Part shown: piece after piece, positions 49,746 through 59,782 of the stretch
How positions within the stretch are numbered: the stretch's first letter is position 1
How the letters are laid out: the number at the start of each line of letters is the position of its first letter
Assembly (NCBI GenBank): GCA_963744735.1
Contig: CAVUVH010000009.1
Span: 1-64,000 of the forward strand
Reading direction: 5' to 3'
From: RPQJ01 sp963744735
GTDB taxonomy: Bacteria > Pseudomonadota > Gammaproteobacteria > Steroidobacterales > Steroidobacteraceae
Length of the DNA stretch: 64,000 nucleotides
Notes under the pieces: generated by a model
What the model saw: the letters and a program-made list of their open reading frames with translations, nothing else
Told to the model about the DNA's origin: nothing
Database searches by the model: none
Position numbers and translations under genes: made by a program

Positions 49746-50440
49746 ATGCCTTTGTCGAAAAAACTTGCCGCCGAGTTCATCGGCACGTTCTGGCTGGTGC
49801 TCGGTGGCTGCGGCAGCGCCGTGCTGGCCGCCGCGTTTCCCGAGGTCGGCATCGGGCTCGTGGGCGTCTCGCTCGCCTTCGGCCTGACCGTGCTGACCAT
49901 GGCCTATGCCATCGGCCACATCTCCGGCTGTCACCTCAACCCGGCGGTCACGGTCGGACTGTGGGCCGGCGGGCGGCACCCCGTCGGCGAAGTGCTGCCC
50001 TACATCGTCGCGCAGGTGATTGGCGGCTTCGTGGGCGCCCTGGTGCTGTACTCGATGCCTCCGGCAAGGCGGGCTTCGAACTTGCCGGCGGGCTCGCGTC
50101 GAACGGCTTCGGCGAGCATTCGCCGGGCGGCTATTCGCTGAGCGCCGGCTTTCTCACCGAAGTGGTGATGACGCTGATGTTCCTGCTGATCATCCTCGGC
50201 GCGACCGACCGGCGCGCGCCGGCCGGATTCGCGCCCATTGCCATCGGCCTCGGCCTGACACTGATCCACCTGATCAGCATTCCCGTGACCAACACTTCGG
50301 TGAATCCGGCGCGCAGCACCGGGCCGGCGCTGCTGGTGCAGGACTGGGCCTTGTCGCAGCTGTGGCTGTTCTGGGTGGCGCCGATCATGGGCGCGCTGAT
50401 TGCCGGCTACGTCTACCGCTGGCTCGGCGACGAGCGCTGA
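49746..50440 (+). CDS. aqpZ: aquaporin Z-like water channel, frame-interrupted
   Basis: A 231-residue inner-membrane channel with six helices. It begins LAAEFIGTFWLVLGGCGSAV. The two pore motifs are SGCHLNPAVTVGLW (first NPA) and NTSVNPARSTGPALL (second NPA, followed by the selectivity-filter Arg), matching AqpZ rather than glycerol facilitators. The frame changes near 50055-50062. One added base gives SIASGKAGFELAGGLASNGF. The ATG at 49746 follows the CDS upstream by 121 bases, so it may have its own promoter. DUF748 begins 3 bases after the stop. Confidence 0.92.
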
Positions 50441-50443
50441 ACC

Positions 50444-53400
50444 ATGGGCAGGGTCCTGAAGTCGAAGCTGTTCTGGACAGCCGCAGTCCTGCTGCTGCTG
50501 TTCGGACTGTATTACGTCCTCGGGACCTATGCCGCGCCCGGCATCGTGCGCAGCCAGGCGCAAGAAGTTCGTGCGCGAGAACTATGGCCGCGAACTGGCG
50601 CTGGGCGAGGTCACGGTCGACCCACTGCGGCTGCAGCTGGAGCTGCGTGACTTGTCGCTGCCCGACACCGACGGCAAGCCGATGCTGGCCTTCCGTCGCC
50701 TGTTCGTCGACTTCGAAGCCTCGTCGCTCTGGCAGCGCGCCTTCGTGTTCAAGGACATCGCGCTGGAGGCGCCACTCGCCCGCGCGGTCATCCGCAGCGA
50801 CGGCTCCGTCAACCTCGCGGACCTCGCGCTGCCGGACGACGGAAGCCCTGACGAGCCGCTGCCGGCCATCTGGGTACAGGCCTTCGACCTGAGCGAAGGC
50901 ACGGTGCAGTTCGCGGACTTCGCGCGCAGCACGCCGCTGGAGCGCCAGCTCACCCCGGTCAAGTTCCAGCTGGAGGATTTCCGCACCACGCCCGAGGGCG
51001 GTGCCTTTGACCTGAGCGCAAAGACGCAGAACGCGGAACTGTTCGAGTGGCGCGGCAAGTTCGCGCTGGAACCCGAGGTCATGTCGGCGGGAGATCTCGC
51101 CTTCACCAGGCTCAATGTGCCGGGGGCGCTTGAGCTTGCCGGCGTGTCGCTGCCCTTCGTGATCCCGCAGGGCGAGATGGACCTGAGCGGCTCCTACAGC
51201 GTCACGCTGGGCGAACCCATGCAGCTCGACCTGCACCTGCCGCAGATGATGATCAACGGCCTGGCGCTGCGCGCGCAGGGCCTCGCGGAGGATTACGTCA
51301 CGATCCCGACGGTGGTGATCAGCGACACCCGGGTTGCGATGCCGGCCAATACGGTGACGCTCGGGACCGTGGCGGTCGAGGGCCTGCGCACCGAAATCTG
51401 GACGCTGCCGGACGGGACGCTGAACATCGACCGCCTGTTTGCGGAAGCCGCCGCAGCACCGCCAGCCGGCCCGGCGCCTGTCGCGGAGCCCGCACCGGCT
51501 GCAGCGGTCACGACTCCGGCGGGTACGGCCGCGCCGGCGGCCGGGCAGCCATGGACCGTCCAGGTCGGCGCGGTGGAGTTGCGCGACGCCTTCGTGGCCT
51601 ACGAAGACCGCGCCGTACAACCCGCGGCACGCTTCGAACTTGCGCCGCTGAACGTCACGGCAAGCGGCGCCACGCTCGACCTGACGCAGCCGCTGCCGGT
51701 GCAGTTCGATGCGAAGAATCAACGGCGCCGCGACGCTCAAGGGCCAGGGCAAGGTCGTGCCGGAGACGCTCGCGGCCGACGTCGACATCAGCCTCAAGGG
51801 CTTCCCGCTGCAGGCATTGCAGCCGTATGCCAATGGCACGACCGATCTCACCATTACCCGTGGCACGGTCGATGCCGACGGGCAGGTTCACCATGGCGCC
51901 GCCCCAGACGGGGCAGCCCGAACTGGGATTCAAGGGCGAGGTCACGGCGCTGGGCTTCGGGTCGATCGACAACGCGCTCGAGCAGGATTTTTTCACCTTC
52001 GAACGCGTCGAACTGTCGAAGCTGAGTTTCGCGCTGGCGCCCGATGCCCTCAGCATCGACCGGGTGCGGGTCGTCAAACCCTTTGCCCGCGTGATCGTCG
52101 CCTCGAACGGGACGCTGAATGTCTCGGCCGTGTTCGATCCCGCAGGCACTGCCGCGGCCGTGGCCCAGGCCGAGGCCGAGGCGAAGGCGAAGAAGGAGCA
52201 GCGGAAAAAGACGCGCGCCGAGCTCAAGGCGGAGAAGAAGGCGGCCGCCGAGGCAGCCAAGGCACGCCAGCTGGCCGCCAGCCAGCCGCCCGCCGAACTG
52301 CGGGAAACGGGCATGCCGATCCGCATCCGCGAGGTGCTCGTGACCGGCGGCGGTACGCTGGATTTTGCGGACTTCAGCGTGCAGCCGAACTTTGCGGCTG
52401 CGATCGAGGCGCTGGATGGCAGGATCACCGGCCTGTCGACCGACCCGAACTCGCGTGCCGAGGTCAAGCTCAGCGGCAACGTCGGCCAGTACTCGCCCGT
52501 GCTGATCGCGGGCACGACCCAGCCGTTTGCCTACGACCGCCACACCGACATCACGATGAAGTTCGAGAACATCTCGCTGCCGGTGTTCAACCCGTATTCC
52601 GGCAAGTTCGCCGGCTACAACATCGCCAAGGGCAAGCTGTTCACCGACCTGCACTACCAGATCGACAACCGCAAGCTGAACGCGGAGCACAAGATCCGCA
52701 TCGACCAGCTCGAATGGGGCGAGGCCACCGCCAGCAAGGAAGAAGCGACCCTGCCGGTGAAATTCGCCACGTCACTGCTGAAGGATGCCGACGGCGTCAT
52801 CAAGCTGGACATCCCTGTCTCCGGCACGCTCGACGATCCGACGCTGCGCATCGGGCCGATCGTCTGGCAGGTCGTGAAGAACCTGCTGGCCAAGGCCGTG
52901 ACCGCACCGTTCAAGGCGCTCGGCGCGCTGTTCAAGGGCGCGGAAGACGCGCAGTTCGTCGATTTCGCGCCCGGCTCGGCGGCACTCGATCCGGCTGCGG
53001 CCGAGCGGCTCGCCGCACTCGGCAAGAGCCTGGCACCCAAGGCGGACCTGCGGCTCGAGGTTCCGATCGGCAGCGATGCCGCCCTCGACGGCGAAGCGCT
53101 GGCGCAGGCGCGCTTCCAGCGCGAGCTGGAAGCCGCGACCCGCAGCGTGCTGCTGGGCAAGAAGCGCGACGATGCCACGGCGACGGTGCCCGCCTTCGAC
53201 ACGCTGCCGGCGGAACGCAGGGAAGCGGTGCTCGTCGCCCTCTACACGCAATTGTCCGGTGCCGCGCCGGTCCTGCCCGAAGCGGCGGCGGACACCGCGG
53301 AAGACCTGTCGCGCACGGAACGCAAGGCCCAGGAGCAGCAGGCGCGCCTGACCTGGCTCGAGTCGGAAAGCCGCAAGCGCGCGACCGCGCTGCCCGGCGA

Positions 53401-53551
53401 GCTGGACCAGCTCGCGCAGCAGCGGGCAGATGCCGTGCAGGGCGCCGTGCTCAACGCCACCGGGATGCCGCCGGAGCGCGTGTTCCTGGCGCGCAACGGC
53501 AAGGTATCGGCCAACGCGCAACAGGTCCGTTTCGAGCTGGCGATCCAGTAG
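50444..53551 (+). CDS. DUF748 (AsmA-like) envelope protein, frame-interrupted
   Basis: A protein of about 1035 residues anchored by one N-terminal transmembrane segment (LFWTAAVLLLLFGLYYVLGT) with a long periplasmic part made of repeated beta strands, as in AsmA/DUF748 proteins. Recognisable parts are GRELALGEVTVDPLRLQLEL, ADLALPDDGSPDEPLPAIWV, an Ala/Lys-rich coiled segment (about 52160-52280), SRAEVKLSGNVGQYSPVL, NPYSGKFAGYNIAKGKLFTD and the VDFAPGSAAL segment resembling an OmpA-type C-terminus. Frame changes occur near 50560, 51715 and 51890. The family is linked to lipid transport to the outer membrane. The specific role is unknown. Confidence 0.85.
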
Positions 53552-53554
53552 TCG

Positions 53555-54418
53555 TCAGTCCCGCTGCTGCAGGCGCATCAGGCCTTCCTGGGCGGTGCTG
53601 GCGATCAACCGGCCCTGCTGGTCGAAGATGCGCCCGAAGGCGAGTCCGCGCGCGCCGCTGCCGGTCGGGCTGATCAGCGCGTAGAGCAGCCAGTCGTCGA
53701 CGCGAAAGCGGCGGTGGAACCACATGCCGTGGTCGATGCTCGCAAGCTGCACGTCGCCCGCGCGGTACGACAGTCCGTGCGGCAGCGTGGCCGTCTCGAG
53801 CAGGTGAAAGTCCGACACGTACGCCAGCAGGCAGCGATGCAGCACGGCGTCGTCGCTGGGGCAGCGGCCGGCCAGGCGGAACCAGAGGTGGCGCACGCCG
53901 GGCCGCGGCTCGCCCTCCTCCACGCGCTCGACCGAGCGGAACTCGAACGGGCGATCGCGCTCCCAGAACTGGCGCGCCTGGTCCGGCATCGCAGCCAGGC
54001 GCCGGCGCTGCCAGGTCGCCAGGTCCGGCAGCGCGGCAGGCGGCTGGACTTCCGGGGCCGTCACCTGGTGGTCGGGCCCCTCTTCCTCGACCTGGAACGA
54101 GGCCGACATGTGGAAGATCTGCTTGCCATGCTGGATGGCCACGACACGGCGGTTGGAGAAACTGGAGCCGTCGCGGCTGCGGTCCACTTCATAGACGATC
54201 GGCGCGTTGAAGTCGCCCCGGCGCAGGAAGTACGAGTGCAGCGAGTGCACGGCGCGTTCCGGCACGACCGTCCTGCTCGCGGCCATGAGCGCCTGGCCGA
54301 GCACCTGGCCGCCGAACACCTGCGGACTGCCGATGTCGCGGCTCTCGCCGCGGAACAGGTCGAGCTCCAGCCGCTCGAGGTCGAGCAGCTGCAGCAGGTC
54401 CTCGAGCACCGTGCTCAC
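53555..54418 (-). CDS. tesB: acyl-CoA thioesterase II
   Basis: A 287-residue double-hotdog thioesterase that hydrolyses medium- and long-chain acyl-CoA. Seen are the N-terminal hotdog (GSPQVFGGQVLGQALMAASR, HSLHSYFLRRGD) and the C-terminal hotdog with the catalytic Asp/Thr-Ser/Gln set in LAYVSDFHLLETA, ASIDHGMWFHRRFRVDDW and IASTAQEGLMRL. The start is GTG at 54418, 7 bases after the ferredoxin reductase stop. It converges on DUF748, with 3 bases between stops. Confidence 0.94.
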   Translation of the reverse strand: MSTVLEDLLQLLDLERLELDLFRGESRDIGSPQVFGGQVLGQALMAASRTVVPERAVHSLHSYFLRRGDFNAPIVYEVDRSRDGSSFSNRRVVAIQHGKQIFHMSASFQVEEEGPDHQVTAPEVQPPAALPDLATWQRRRLAAMPDQARQFWERDRPFEFRSVERVEEGEPRPGVRHLWFRLAGRCPSDDAVLHRCLLAYVSDFHLLETATLPHGLSYRAGDVQLASIDHGMWFHRRFRVDDWLLYALISPTGSGARGLAFGRIFDQQGRLIASTAQEGLMRLQQRD

Positions 54419-54425
54419 GCGCAGG

Positions 54426-55475
54426 TCACTCGGTCACGCCGAGCCGCTTCTGCATGATCGGGCTGGTGGTCGTGTACTGCAGGTGGACTTTCTTCGCGGG
54501 GTTCAGGTGCTCGGCGATCGCAAACGCCGCCAGCGCCGCCTCGTGGAAGCCGCTCAGGATCAGCTTCTTCTTGCCCGGGTAGGTGTTGATGTCGCCGATC
54601 GCGAAGATGCCGGGCACGCTGGTCTGGAACTTCGCCGTGTCCACCTTGATCGCTTTCTTTTCCAGCTCCAGGCCCCATTCCGCGATCGGACCGAGCTTCG
54701 GGTGCAGGCCGAAGAACGCCAGCACGTGATCGGCAGGTACGTCCTGCAGGACGCCGTCCGTGCGCTTGACGATCACGCCCGTGAGCCTGCCGTCTTCGCT
54801 GCGGATGCCCGCCGCGGTGCCCTCGACGTAGCTCATGCGGCCCTCGGCGACAAGCTGCTGCATGCGCGCGACCGAGGCCGGCGCCGCACGGAACTCGGGG
54901 CGCCGGTGCACATGCACGAGGCTGGTCGCCTTGCCGGTCAGGTCCACCACCCAGTCGAGGGCGGAATCGCCGCCGCCGAAGATCACCAGCCGCTTACCGT
55001 GGAACTCGGCGGCGCTGCGCACGCGGTAATGCACCTGCCGGTCCTCGAACGCGTCGCAACCCTCGACCCCGAGCCGACGTGGCTGGAATGAGCCCAGGCC
55101 CGCGGCGACCACGACCGTCCGCGCCAGGAACTCCGAGCCCGCCGAGGTGCGGACGAAGAACCGGCCGTCGTCCTGCCGCTGCAGTTCGGCGACTTCCTCG
55201 CCGAAATGGAACACCGGGCCCATGGGCGCAATCTGCTGCATCAGGCGGTCCACGAGTTCCTGCGCGCCGCACACCGGCAACGCCGGAATGTCGTAGATCG
55301 GCTTGTCGGGGTAGAGCTCGGCGCACTGCCCGCCGGGGTGCTGCAGGGTGTCGACGATGTGACTCTTGATGCCGAGCAGGCCCAGTTCGAACACCTGGAA
55401 CAGGCCGGCGGGACCGGCGCCGATGATCAGCGCGTCGGTTTCGATCTGGGCGGCGGGGATGCTGGGAACGGTCAA
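54426..55475 (-). CDS. ferredoxin--NADP(+) reductase, thioredoxin-reductase-like
   Basis: A 349-residue flavoprotein of the TrxR-like FNR group (YumC type). The FAD loop ALIIGAGPAGLFQVFELGLL is near residues 15-34, GGQCAELYPDKPIYDIPALP is the family signature, the NADPH loop is LVIFGGGDSALDWVVDL, and the C-terminal flavin contact is GIFAIGDINTYPGKKKLILS. The redox CxxC of true thioredoxin reductases is absent, as expected for this group. It moves electrons between NADPH and ferredoxin, possibly the 2Fe-2S ferredoxin at 5083-5400. Transcribed with tesB. Confidence 0.93.
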   Translation of the reverse strand: MTVPSIPAAQIETDALIIGAGPAGLFQVFELGLLGIKSHIVDTLQHPGGQCAELYPDKPIYDIPALPVCGAQELVDRLMQQIAPMGPVFHFGEEVAELQRQDDGRFFVRTSAGSEFLARTVVVAAGLGSFQPRRLGVEGCDAFEDRQVHYRVRSAAEFHGKRLVIFGGGDSALDWVVDLTGKATSLVHVHRRPEFRAAPASVARMQQLVAEGRMSYVEGTAAGIRSEDGRLTGVIVKRTDGVLQDVPADHVLAFFGLHPKLGPIAEWGLELEKKAIKVDTAKFQTSVPGIFAIGDINTYPGKKKLILSGFHEAALAAFAIAEHLNPAKKVHLQYTTTSPIMQKRLGVTE

Positions 55476-55631
55476 GGCGGAACCTCCGGCAAAAACTGGC
55501 GGGATTCTAGCGGATTGGCTGCCGGAACCGGGTCCGCCACCCTGCCTCCCAGCCGGCCATCAGGGTTTACCGCAGCCGTTGCCGGCAGATTCGGCTTGAA
55601 ACCCCGGCCGACCTTAGACAAATTCTCACCC

Positions 55632-55645
55632 TTGACGCACATCAA
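55632..55645 (+). promoter_or_regulatory. FNR/Anr-type binding site before hemN
   Basis: TTGACGCACATCAA fits the FNR/Anr palindrome TTGAT-N4-ATCAA with one mismatch. Its centre is about 65 bases before the hemN ATG, so a start near -25 from the ATG would put it at the class II position (-41.5). hemN is a known FNR/Anr target, which supports anaerobic activation. Confidence 0.8.
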
Positions 55646-55703
55646 GGCGGACGGGGGGCAACGGCCGCAGTCTGGCCCTGCCCGACGCCGTCCAGGAACG
55701 CAC

Positions 55704-57102
55704 ATGACATCGCACCAGATCCGGTTCGACGAAGACCTTGTCCGCCGCTATGACCGCTCGGGCCCGAGGTACACCTCGTACCCGACCGCCGTGCAGTTCT
55801 CGGACCGCTTCGGCATCGACGAATACCGTGCCGTGGCGCTGGCCAGCAACCAGGACCCGATCCCGCGGCCGCTGTCGCTGTACGTGCACATCCCGTTCTG
55901 CTCCAGCCCCTGCTTCTACTGCGGCTGCACCAAGGTCATCACGCGCAACCACGAGAAGGCCGAGGCCTACCTGTATCGCCTGCACCGCGAGCTCGAGATG
56001 CAGGGCGAGCTCTACGACCGGGACCGCATCGTCGAGCAGCTGCACTTCGGCGGCGGCACGCCCACGTTCCTGACCTCGCTCGAGATCGAGCGGCTGGTCG
56101 AGAAGATCGGCCAGCACTTCCACCTGACCCGGGACGAGGGCCGCGAGTACTCGATCGAGCTCGATCCGCGCACGATCACGACCGACACGCTGCAGCGACC
56201 TGGCACGCATCGGCTTCAACCGCTGCAGCCTCGGCGTGCAGGACTTCGACCCGGTGGTGCAGGAAGCGGTCAATCGCGTCCAGTCCGTGCCCGACACGCT
56301 GCGGCTGATCCGCGAGGCGCGCGAGTTCGGCTTCAATTCGGTCAGCGTCGACCTGATCTACGGCCTGCCGAAGCAGTCGGTGGAAGGTTTCTCGAAGACG
56401 CTCGACACGGTGCTGGCCGCGCGGCCCGACCGCTTCGCCGTCTACGGCTACGCGCACCTGCCGCAGATGTTCAAGCCGCAGAAGCAGATCAAGATCGAGG
56501 ACCTGGCGACGCCCGAGACCAGGCTCAAGCTGCTGGGGCTGACGATCGAGAAGCTGTCCGCGGCAGGCTACATCTACATCGGCATGGATCACTTTGCGCT
56601 GCCCGGCGACGAACTGGTGCTGGCCCAGGAGAGCGGCCACATGTACCGCAATTTCCAGGGGTATTCGACGCGCGGCTACTGCGACCTGGTCGGGCTCGGC
56701 GTGAGCTCGATCGGCAAGGTCGGCGACCACTACATCCAGAACCAGAAGACGCTGCCGGAGTACTACGGCGCGATCGACCGCGGCGTGCTGCCGGTGCACC
56801 GCGGCTACACCATGACCCGCGACGACGTGATCCGCCGCGACGTGATCCAGCAGATCATGTGCTACGGCGTGCTCGACTTCGACGCGACGGCGCAACGGCA
56901 CGGCATCGACTTCCGCCAGTACTTCGCCAGCGAACTGGTGGCGCTGGAACCGATGGTGGCGGACGGCCTGGCGGAATTCGCGGCGCCGGGACTGCGCGTG
57001 CTGCCCGCGGGCCGCCTGCTGCTGCGGCACCTGGCGATGGCGTTCGACGCCTACCTGCCCTCAGTGCAGGCCTCTGGCCAGCGGTTCTCCAAGGCGATCT
57101 GA
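55704..57102 (+). CDS. hemN: oxygen-independent coproporphyrinogen III oxidase, frame-interrupted
   Basis: A radical-SAM enzyme that makes protoporphyrinogen IX without oxygen, for anaerobic or microaerobic heme synthesis. The 4Fe-4S motif is HIPFCSSPCFYCGCTK. Further motifs are RYTSYPTAVQFSDRF, LHFGGGTPTFLT, GVQDFDPVVQEAVNRVQ, DLIYGLPKQSVEGF, YAHLPQMFKPQKQIK, YIGMDHFALPGDELV and the C-terminal HemN domain. The frame changes near 56197-56200. One base fewer gives TLQRLARIGFNRCSLGVQ. The ATG at 55704 gives the family N-terminus. An FNR-type site lies upstream, and an inverted repeat follows the gene. Confidence 0.93.
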
Positions 57103-57378
57103 ACCTTCGCCCGGCTGCGAGCGCAAGGCCGAGGCACGCGCTGGCTGCAGGCGATTGAGCCGGGGCTGTTCCCCGAGCTTGGAAAGGCAGACACGCGCTC
57201 GGGGCACAGCCCCGACACAATCGGCCACTGCCCCGCTCCTGATAACGGTTGCACCGGAAATGCTCTCTTGCGTTCGGCACCGCACGGAGCCCGGGCACAA
57301 CCTCCACTACTCTGCCCCGTGGATCGCATGGCGATCCACCGACCTCTGCAATGACGGCAAGCTGTCCGGGAGCATGGA
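57103..57378. other. intergenic stretch after hemN
   Basis: 276 bases without a supported gene. It holds the 17-bp inverted repeat listed separately and a GGGAG ribosome site for the small gene at 57379. I saw no T-run terminator and no RNA gene. Confidence 0.5.
57162..57213. repeat. 17-bp near-perfect inverted repeat
   Basis: GGGGCTGTTCCCCGAGC (57162-57178) and GCTCGGGGCACAGCCCC (57197-57213) pair with one mismatch around an 18-base loop. It stands 60 bases after the hemN stop. No T run follows, so it is not a classic terminator. It could stabilise the hemN transcript or be a dispersed palindromic repeat. Confidence 0.65.
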
Positions 57379-57754
57379 ATGAGTTGGGCAGAATCGATGA
57401 AGGAAGCCGCCGATGTCGCAGCGAGTGGCCGCGCCGCCACTGACGCAAACATCATGCGCAGCGCCACCTCGGCCCCGTGGGATCCTTATGAGGTCTGGCT
57501 GACTCGCGTCAAGCGGCCTCGCGAGCTGGCGACCAGCTGGGCTGATGCCGCCACCGAGAACCAGGGACTCCGTCACCCGCCCGGTGACCGTGTTGGATCT
57601 CGATTCCACGGCGGCGAGGACCCACCTGGCAGCATCCGGACCCCGCGCACAAGGTCCTGCTCGATCTCGCTCATCAGCAGTTCGTGCGCGCATGCGCGCG
57701 TACGAGCAGCGCCCCGCCGAAGTGGACCAGCGATCGCAGCAGGCTGGTCGCTGA
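57379..57754 (+). CDS. small protein of unknown function, possibly frame-interrupted
   Basis: The ATG at 57379 follows a good ribosome site (GGGAGCATGGA). The first ~60 residues look like real protein: WAESMKEAADVAASGRAATD, then APWDPYEVWLTRVKRPRELA. The frame then becomes Pro/Arg-rich. One frame over, near 57550, a more protein-like reading (VTVLDLDSTAARTHLAASG) ends at 57754. I give the combined span. No named family is recognised. The DPYEVWLTRVKRPRE core resembles short uncharacterised proteins of this bacterial group. Moderately low certainty, and the exact end is a guess. Confidence 0.4.
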
Positions 57755-57781
57755 TCCTGCGTCCCGGCACTCATCCGGGCA

Positions 57782-58087
57782 TCAGCGACGAGCCAGCAGC
57801 GCGCCGATCACGAGCCCGACTCCTGCGGCAACGCCCATCGCCTGCCATGGGTTGCGCCGGGCGAACTCCTCGGTGGCGTGCACCGTGTCCGCGGCCTGCC
57901 GTCGAGCGGCCTGCCCGGCTGCACCGAAACGAGCCTTCGCGGCTTCGAGCGATTGGTGGATCCTGGTGCGAGCCTCGGTCATCTTCGCGCCGCCCTGGTC
58001 GGCCGAGGCATGGATCAATGCCTCGGCATCGCGCATCACCGTGGTCAGGTCGTTTTTCAGCTGGGTGGTCGTGATGACATCTTCCAT
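57782..58087 (-). CDS. DUF883/ElaB-YqjD-type inner-membrane protein
   Basis: A 101-residue protein: long amphipathic helices (TTQLKNDLTTVMRDAEALIH, ARTRIHQSLEAAKARFGAAG), then one C-terminal transmembrane segment with glycine spacing (NPWQAMGVAAGVGLVIGALL) ending in ARR. This is the ElaB/YqjD/DUF883 layout. Members are stress or stationary-phase proteins that tether ribosomes or proteins to the inner membrane. It lies 15 bases after the repeat-protein gene on the same strand and may be cotranscribed. Confidence 0.9.
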   Translation of the reverse strand: MEDVITTTQLKNDLTTVMRDAEALIHASADQGGAKMTEARTRIHQSLEAAKARFGAAGQAARRQAADTVHATEEFARRNPWQAMGVAAGVGLVIGALLARR

Positions 58088-58102
58088 GGTCCTGCTCCTG
58101 GT

Positions 58103-59514
58103 CTATTGTTCGCAGAACAGGTTGCCGTCGCGATTGCCCGCGCGGTGGCTGCTGCATTGATTGTCCGAGAGGCTGGTGCGCTGCCAGTTGCCGTTCATGG
58201 TCTGGCAGGTCGCGGTCAGCGTGCCGGAGGAATCCGTCGAGGCATCACGGCACGATCTGCTGAACGAGCCTTCCCAGCGGCCGTAGTTCCGCATCCGACT
58301 GCTGCGACTCGCAGACCAGGCGACCGTCGCGATTACCGGCGCGGAGGCCGGTGCAATCCCGGACCGAGAGGCTGCTGCGCTGCCAGTTGCCGTTGGCGGT
58401 CTGGCAGGTCGCGGTCAGCATGCCCGAGGAGTCTGTCGAGGCGTCACGGCACGAGCTGCGGAACGAGCCTTCCCAGCGACCGTACCGTTGCCGCGCTGCG
58501 ACTGCGATCTCGCAGACCAGGCGACCGTCGCGATTACCGGCGCGGAGGCTGGTGCAATCCCTGACCGAGAGGCTGGTGCGCTGCCAGTTGCCGTTGGCGG
58601 TCTGGCAGGTCGCCGTCAGCATGCCCGACGAGTTCGTCGACGCGTCACGGCACGAGCTGCGGAACGAGCCTTCCCAGCGACCGACCGTGACTGCGATTCG
58701 CAGTGACCGTCGCTATTACCGGCGCGGTAGCCGTGCAATCCCGCGAGAGCTTGCGCTGCCAGTTGCCGTTGGCGGTCTGGCAGGTCGCGGTCAGCATGCC
58801 CAAGTCCGTCGAGGCGTCACGGCACGAGCTGCGGAACGAGCCTTCCCAGCGCCCGTAGTCCGACTGCGATTCGCAGACCAGGTGACCGTTGCTATTGCCG
58901 GCGCGGTAGCTGGTGCAATCCCTGACCGAGAGGCTGGTGCGCTGCCAGTTGCCGTTGGCGGTCTGGCAGGTCGCCGTCAGCATGCCCGCCGAATTCGTCG
59001 AGGCGTCACGGCACGAGCTGCGGAACGAGCCTTCCCAGCGACCGACGTTCATGCCCGACTGCGATTCGCAGACCAGGCGACCATTACTGTTGCCTGCCCG
59101 ATAGCTTGGACACTTCTTTGCGATGAGGTTGGTGCGAACGTATGTGCCGTTGTCCTTGCGGCACGTGGCACTCAGCCTGCCATTGCGGTCCACCGAGATG
59201 TCCCGGCAAGACGCGGAGAATGACCCGCCCCAGCGAGCATTGGTGCCCGGCGTCTCGCAGAACAGTGACCCGTCGCGATTGCCAAACGCCTGGCAGGAAG
59301 ACAGCCGCGCAGTCGCCACTCGGTACGAACCGTTGGCCATCCGGCATTGGGCTACCAGCATGTCGCCGGAGAAGTGTCCGTCCTTGCAGGTCTGCTGCCA
59401 TGAGCCGCCGGGCAGCGCACGATCGTCTGCGGACACTGGCAAGGCCACTGCGCCAAGGCTGGCCATGACGATCAACGGCACAAGGCGGGCAAAGAGCGTT
59501 CGTGCGGGCTTCAT
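58103..59514 (-). CDS. secreted protein of seven cyanovirin-N-like (CVNH) repeats, frame-interrupted
   Basis: A signal peptide (LVPLIVMASLGAVALPVSA) is followed by seven tandem units of about 60-67 residues. Each has the CVNH pattern: GxFxxSCRD...G.LTATC...NG.....TSL....C..xAGNxxGxLxCE. Units 1 and 2 (near 59440-59130) are divergent. Units 3-7 are close to one another, with RWEGSFRSSCRDAST and TATCQTANGNWQRTSL as the shared core. Each unit has four Cys that can pair as in cyanovirin-N. The frame breaks in the units near 58680-58780, 58490 and 58280, where bases are lost inside the repeat. CVNH proteins bind mannose-type glycans. The target here is unknown. Confidence 0.85.
58212..59150 (-). 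repeat. coding tandem repeat of the CVNH gene
   Basis: A DNA-level tandem repeat with units of about 175-201 bases. The landmark GCGGTCAGC/GCCGTCAGC recurs at about 58212, 58411, 58612, 58787 and 58973, so the spacings are 199, 201, 175 and 186. The two short units are those with frame breaks. The repeat is a likely place for recombination and for assembly error. Confidence 0.85.
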
Positions 59515-59782
59515 GGCGTTTTCCTTTCGACCAGATAACTACGTACACACCATAAGGAAAGACGCTCCGTGCAGTCTGTGCGGTGGCATACCAAACGGTC
59601 CTGCCGCGGGCCACCGTGTGCAGGTGCGGTGACGTACAGACCCGACATAACGAGGAGCAGAGCCATGCCGACGAACTGGCCGACCTGCTGGTGGCCTTTC
59701 CGGCCGAGATCGCAGAACCCGCCCTCGCTGGCGCCCATCGGCAGCGCTGACCGGGCACCCGCCGACGGCCCGCGCGCATCGC
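59515..59782. other. intergenic stretch between the CVNH gene and the glucan synthase gene
   Basis: 268 bases. A plus-strand open stretch (about 59600-59730, ending in AEIAEPALAGAHRQR) looks protein-like but has no ATG and no clear ribosome site, so I do not call it. Nothing else stands out. Confidence 0.4.

Noticed and set aside
58200..59100. Direct repeats that could suggest a CRISPR array or satellite DNA
   Set aside because: Units are about 175-201 bases long with no unique spacers, and they encode cysteine-rich CVNH units. They are coding repeats.
59600..59730. Plus-strand open stretch ending AEIAEPALAGAHRQR
   Set aside because: Protein-like composition but no ATG, no convincing ribosome site and no recognised homology. 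Too short to support.
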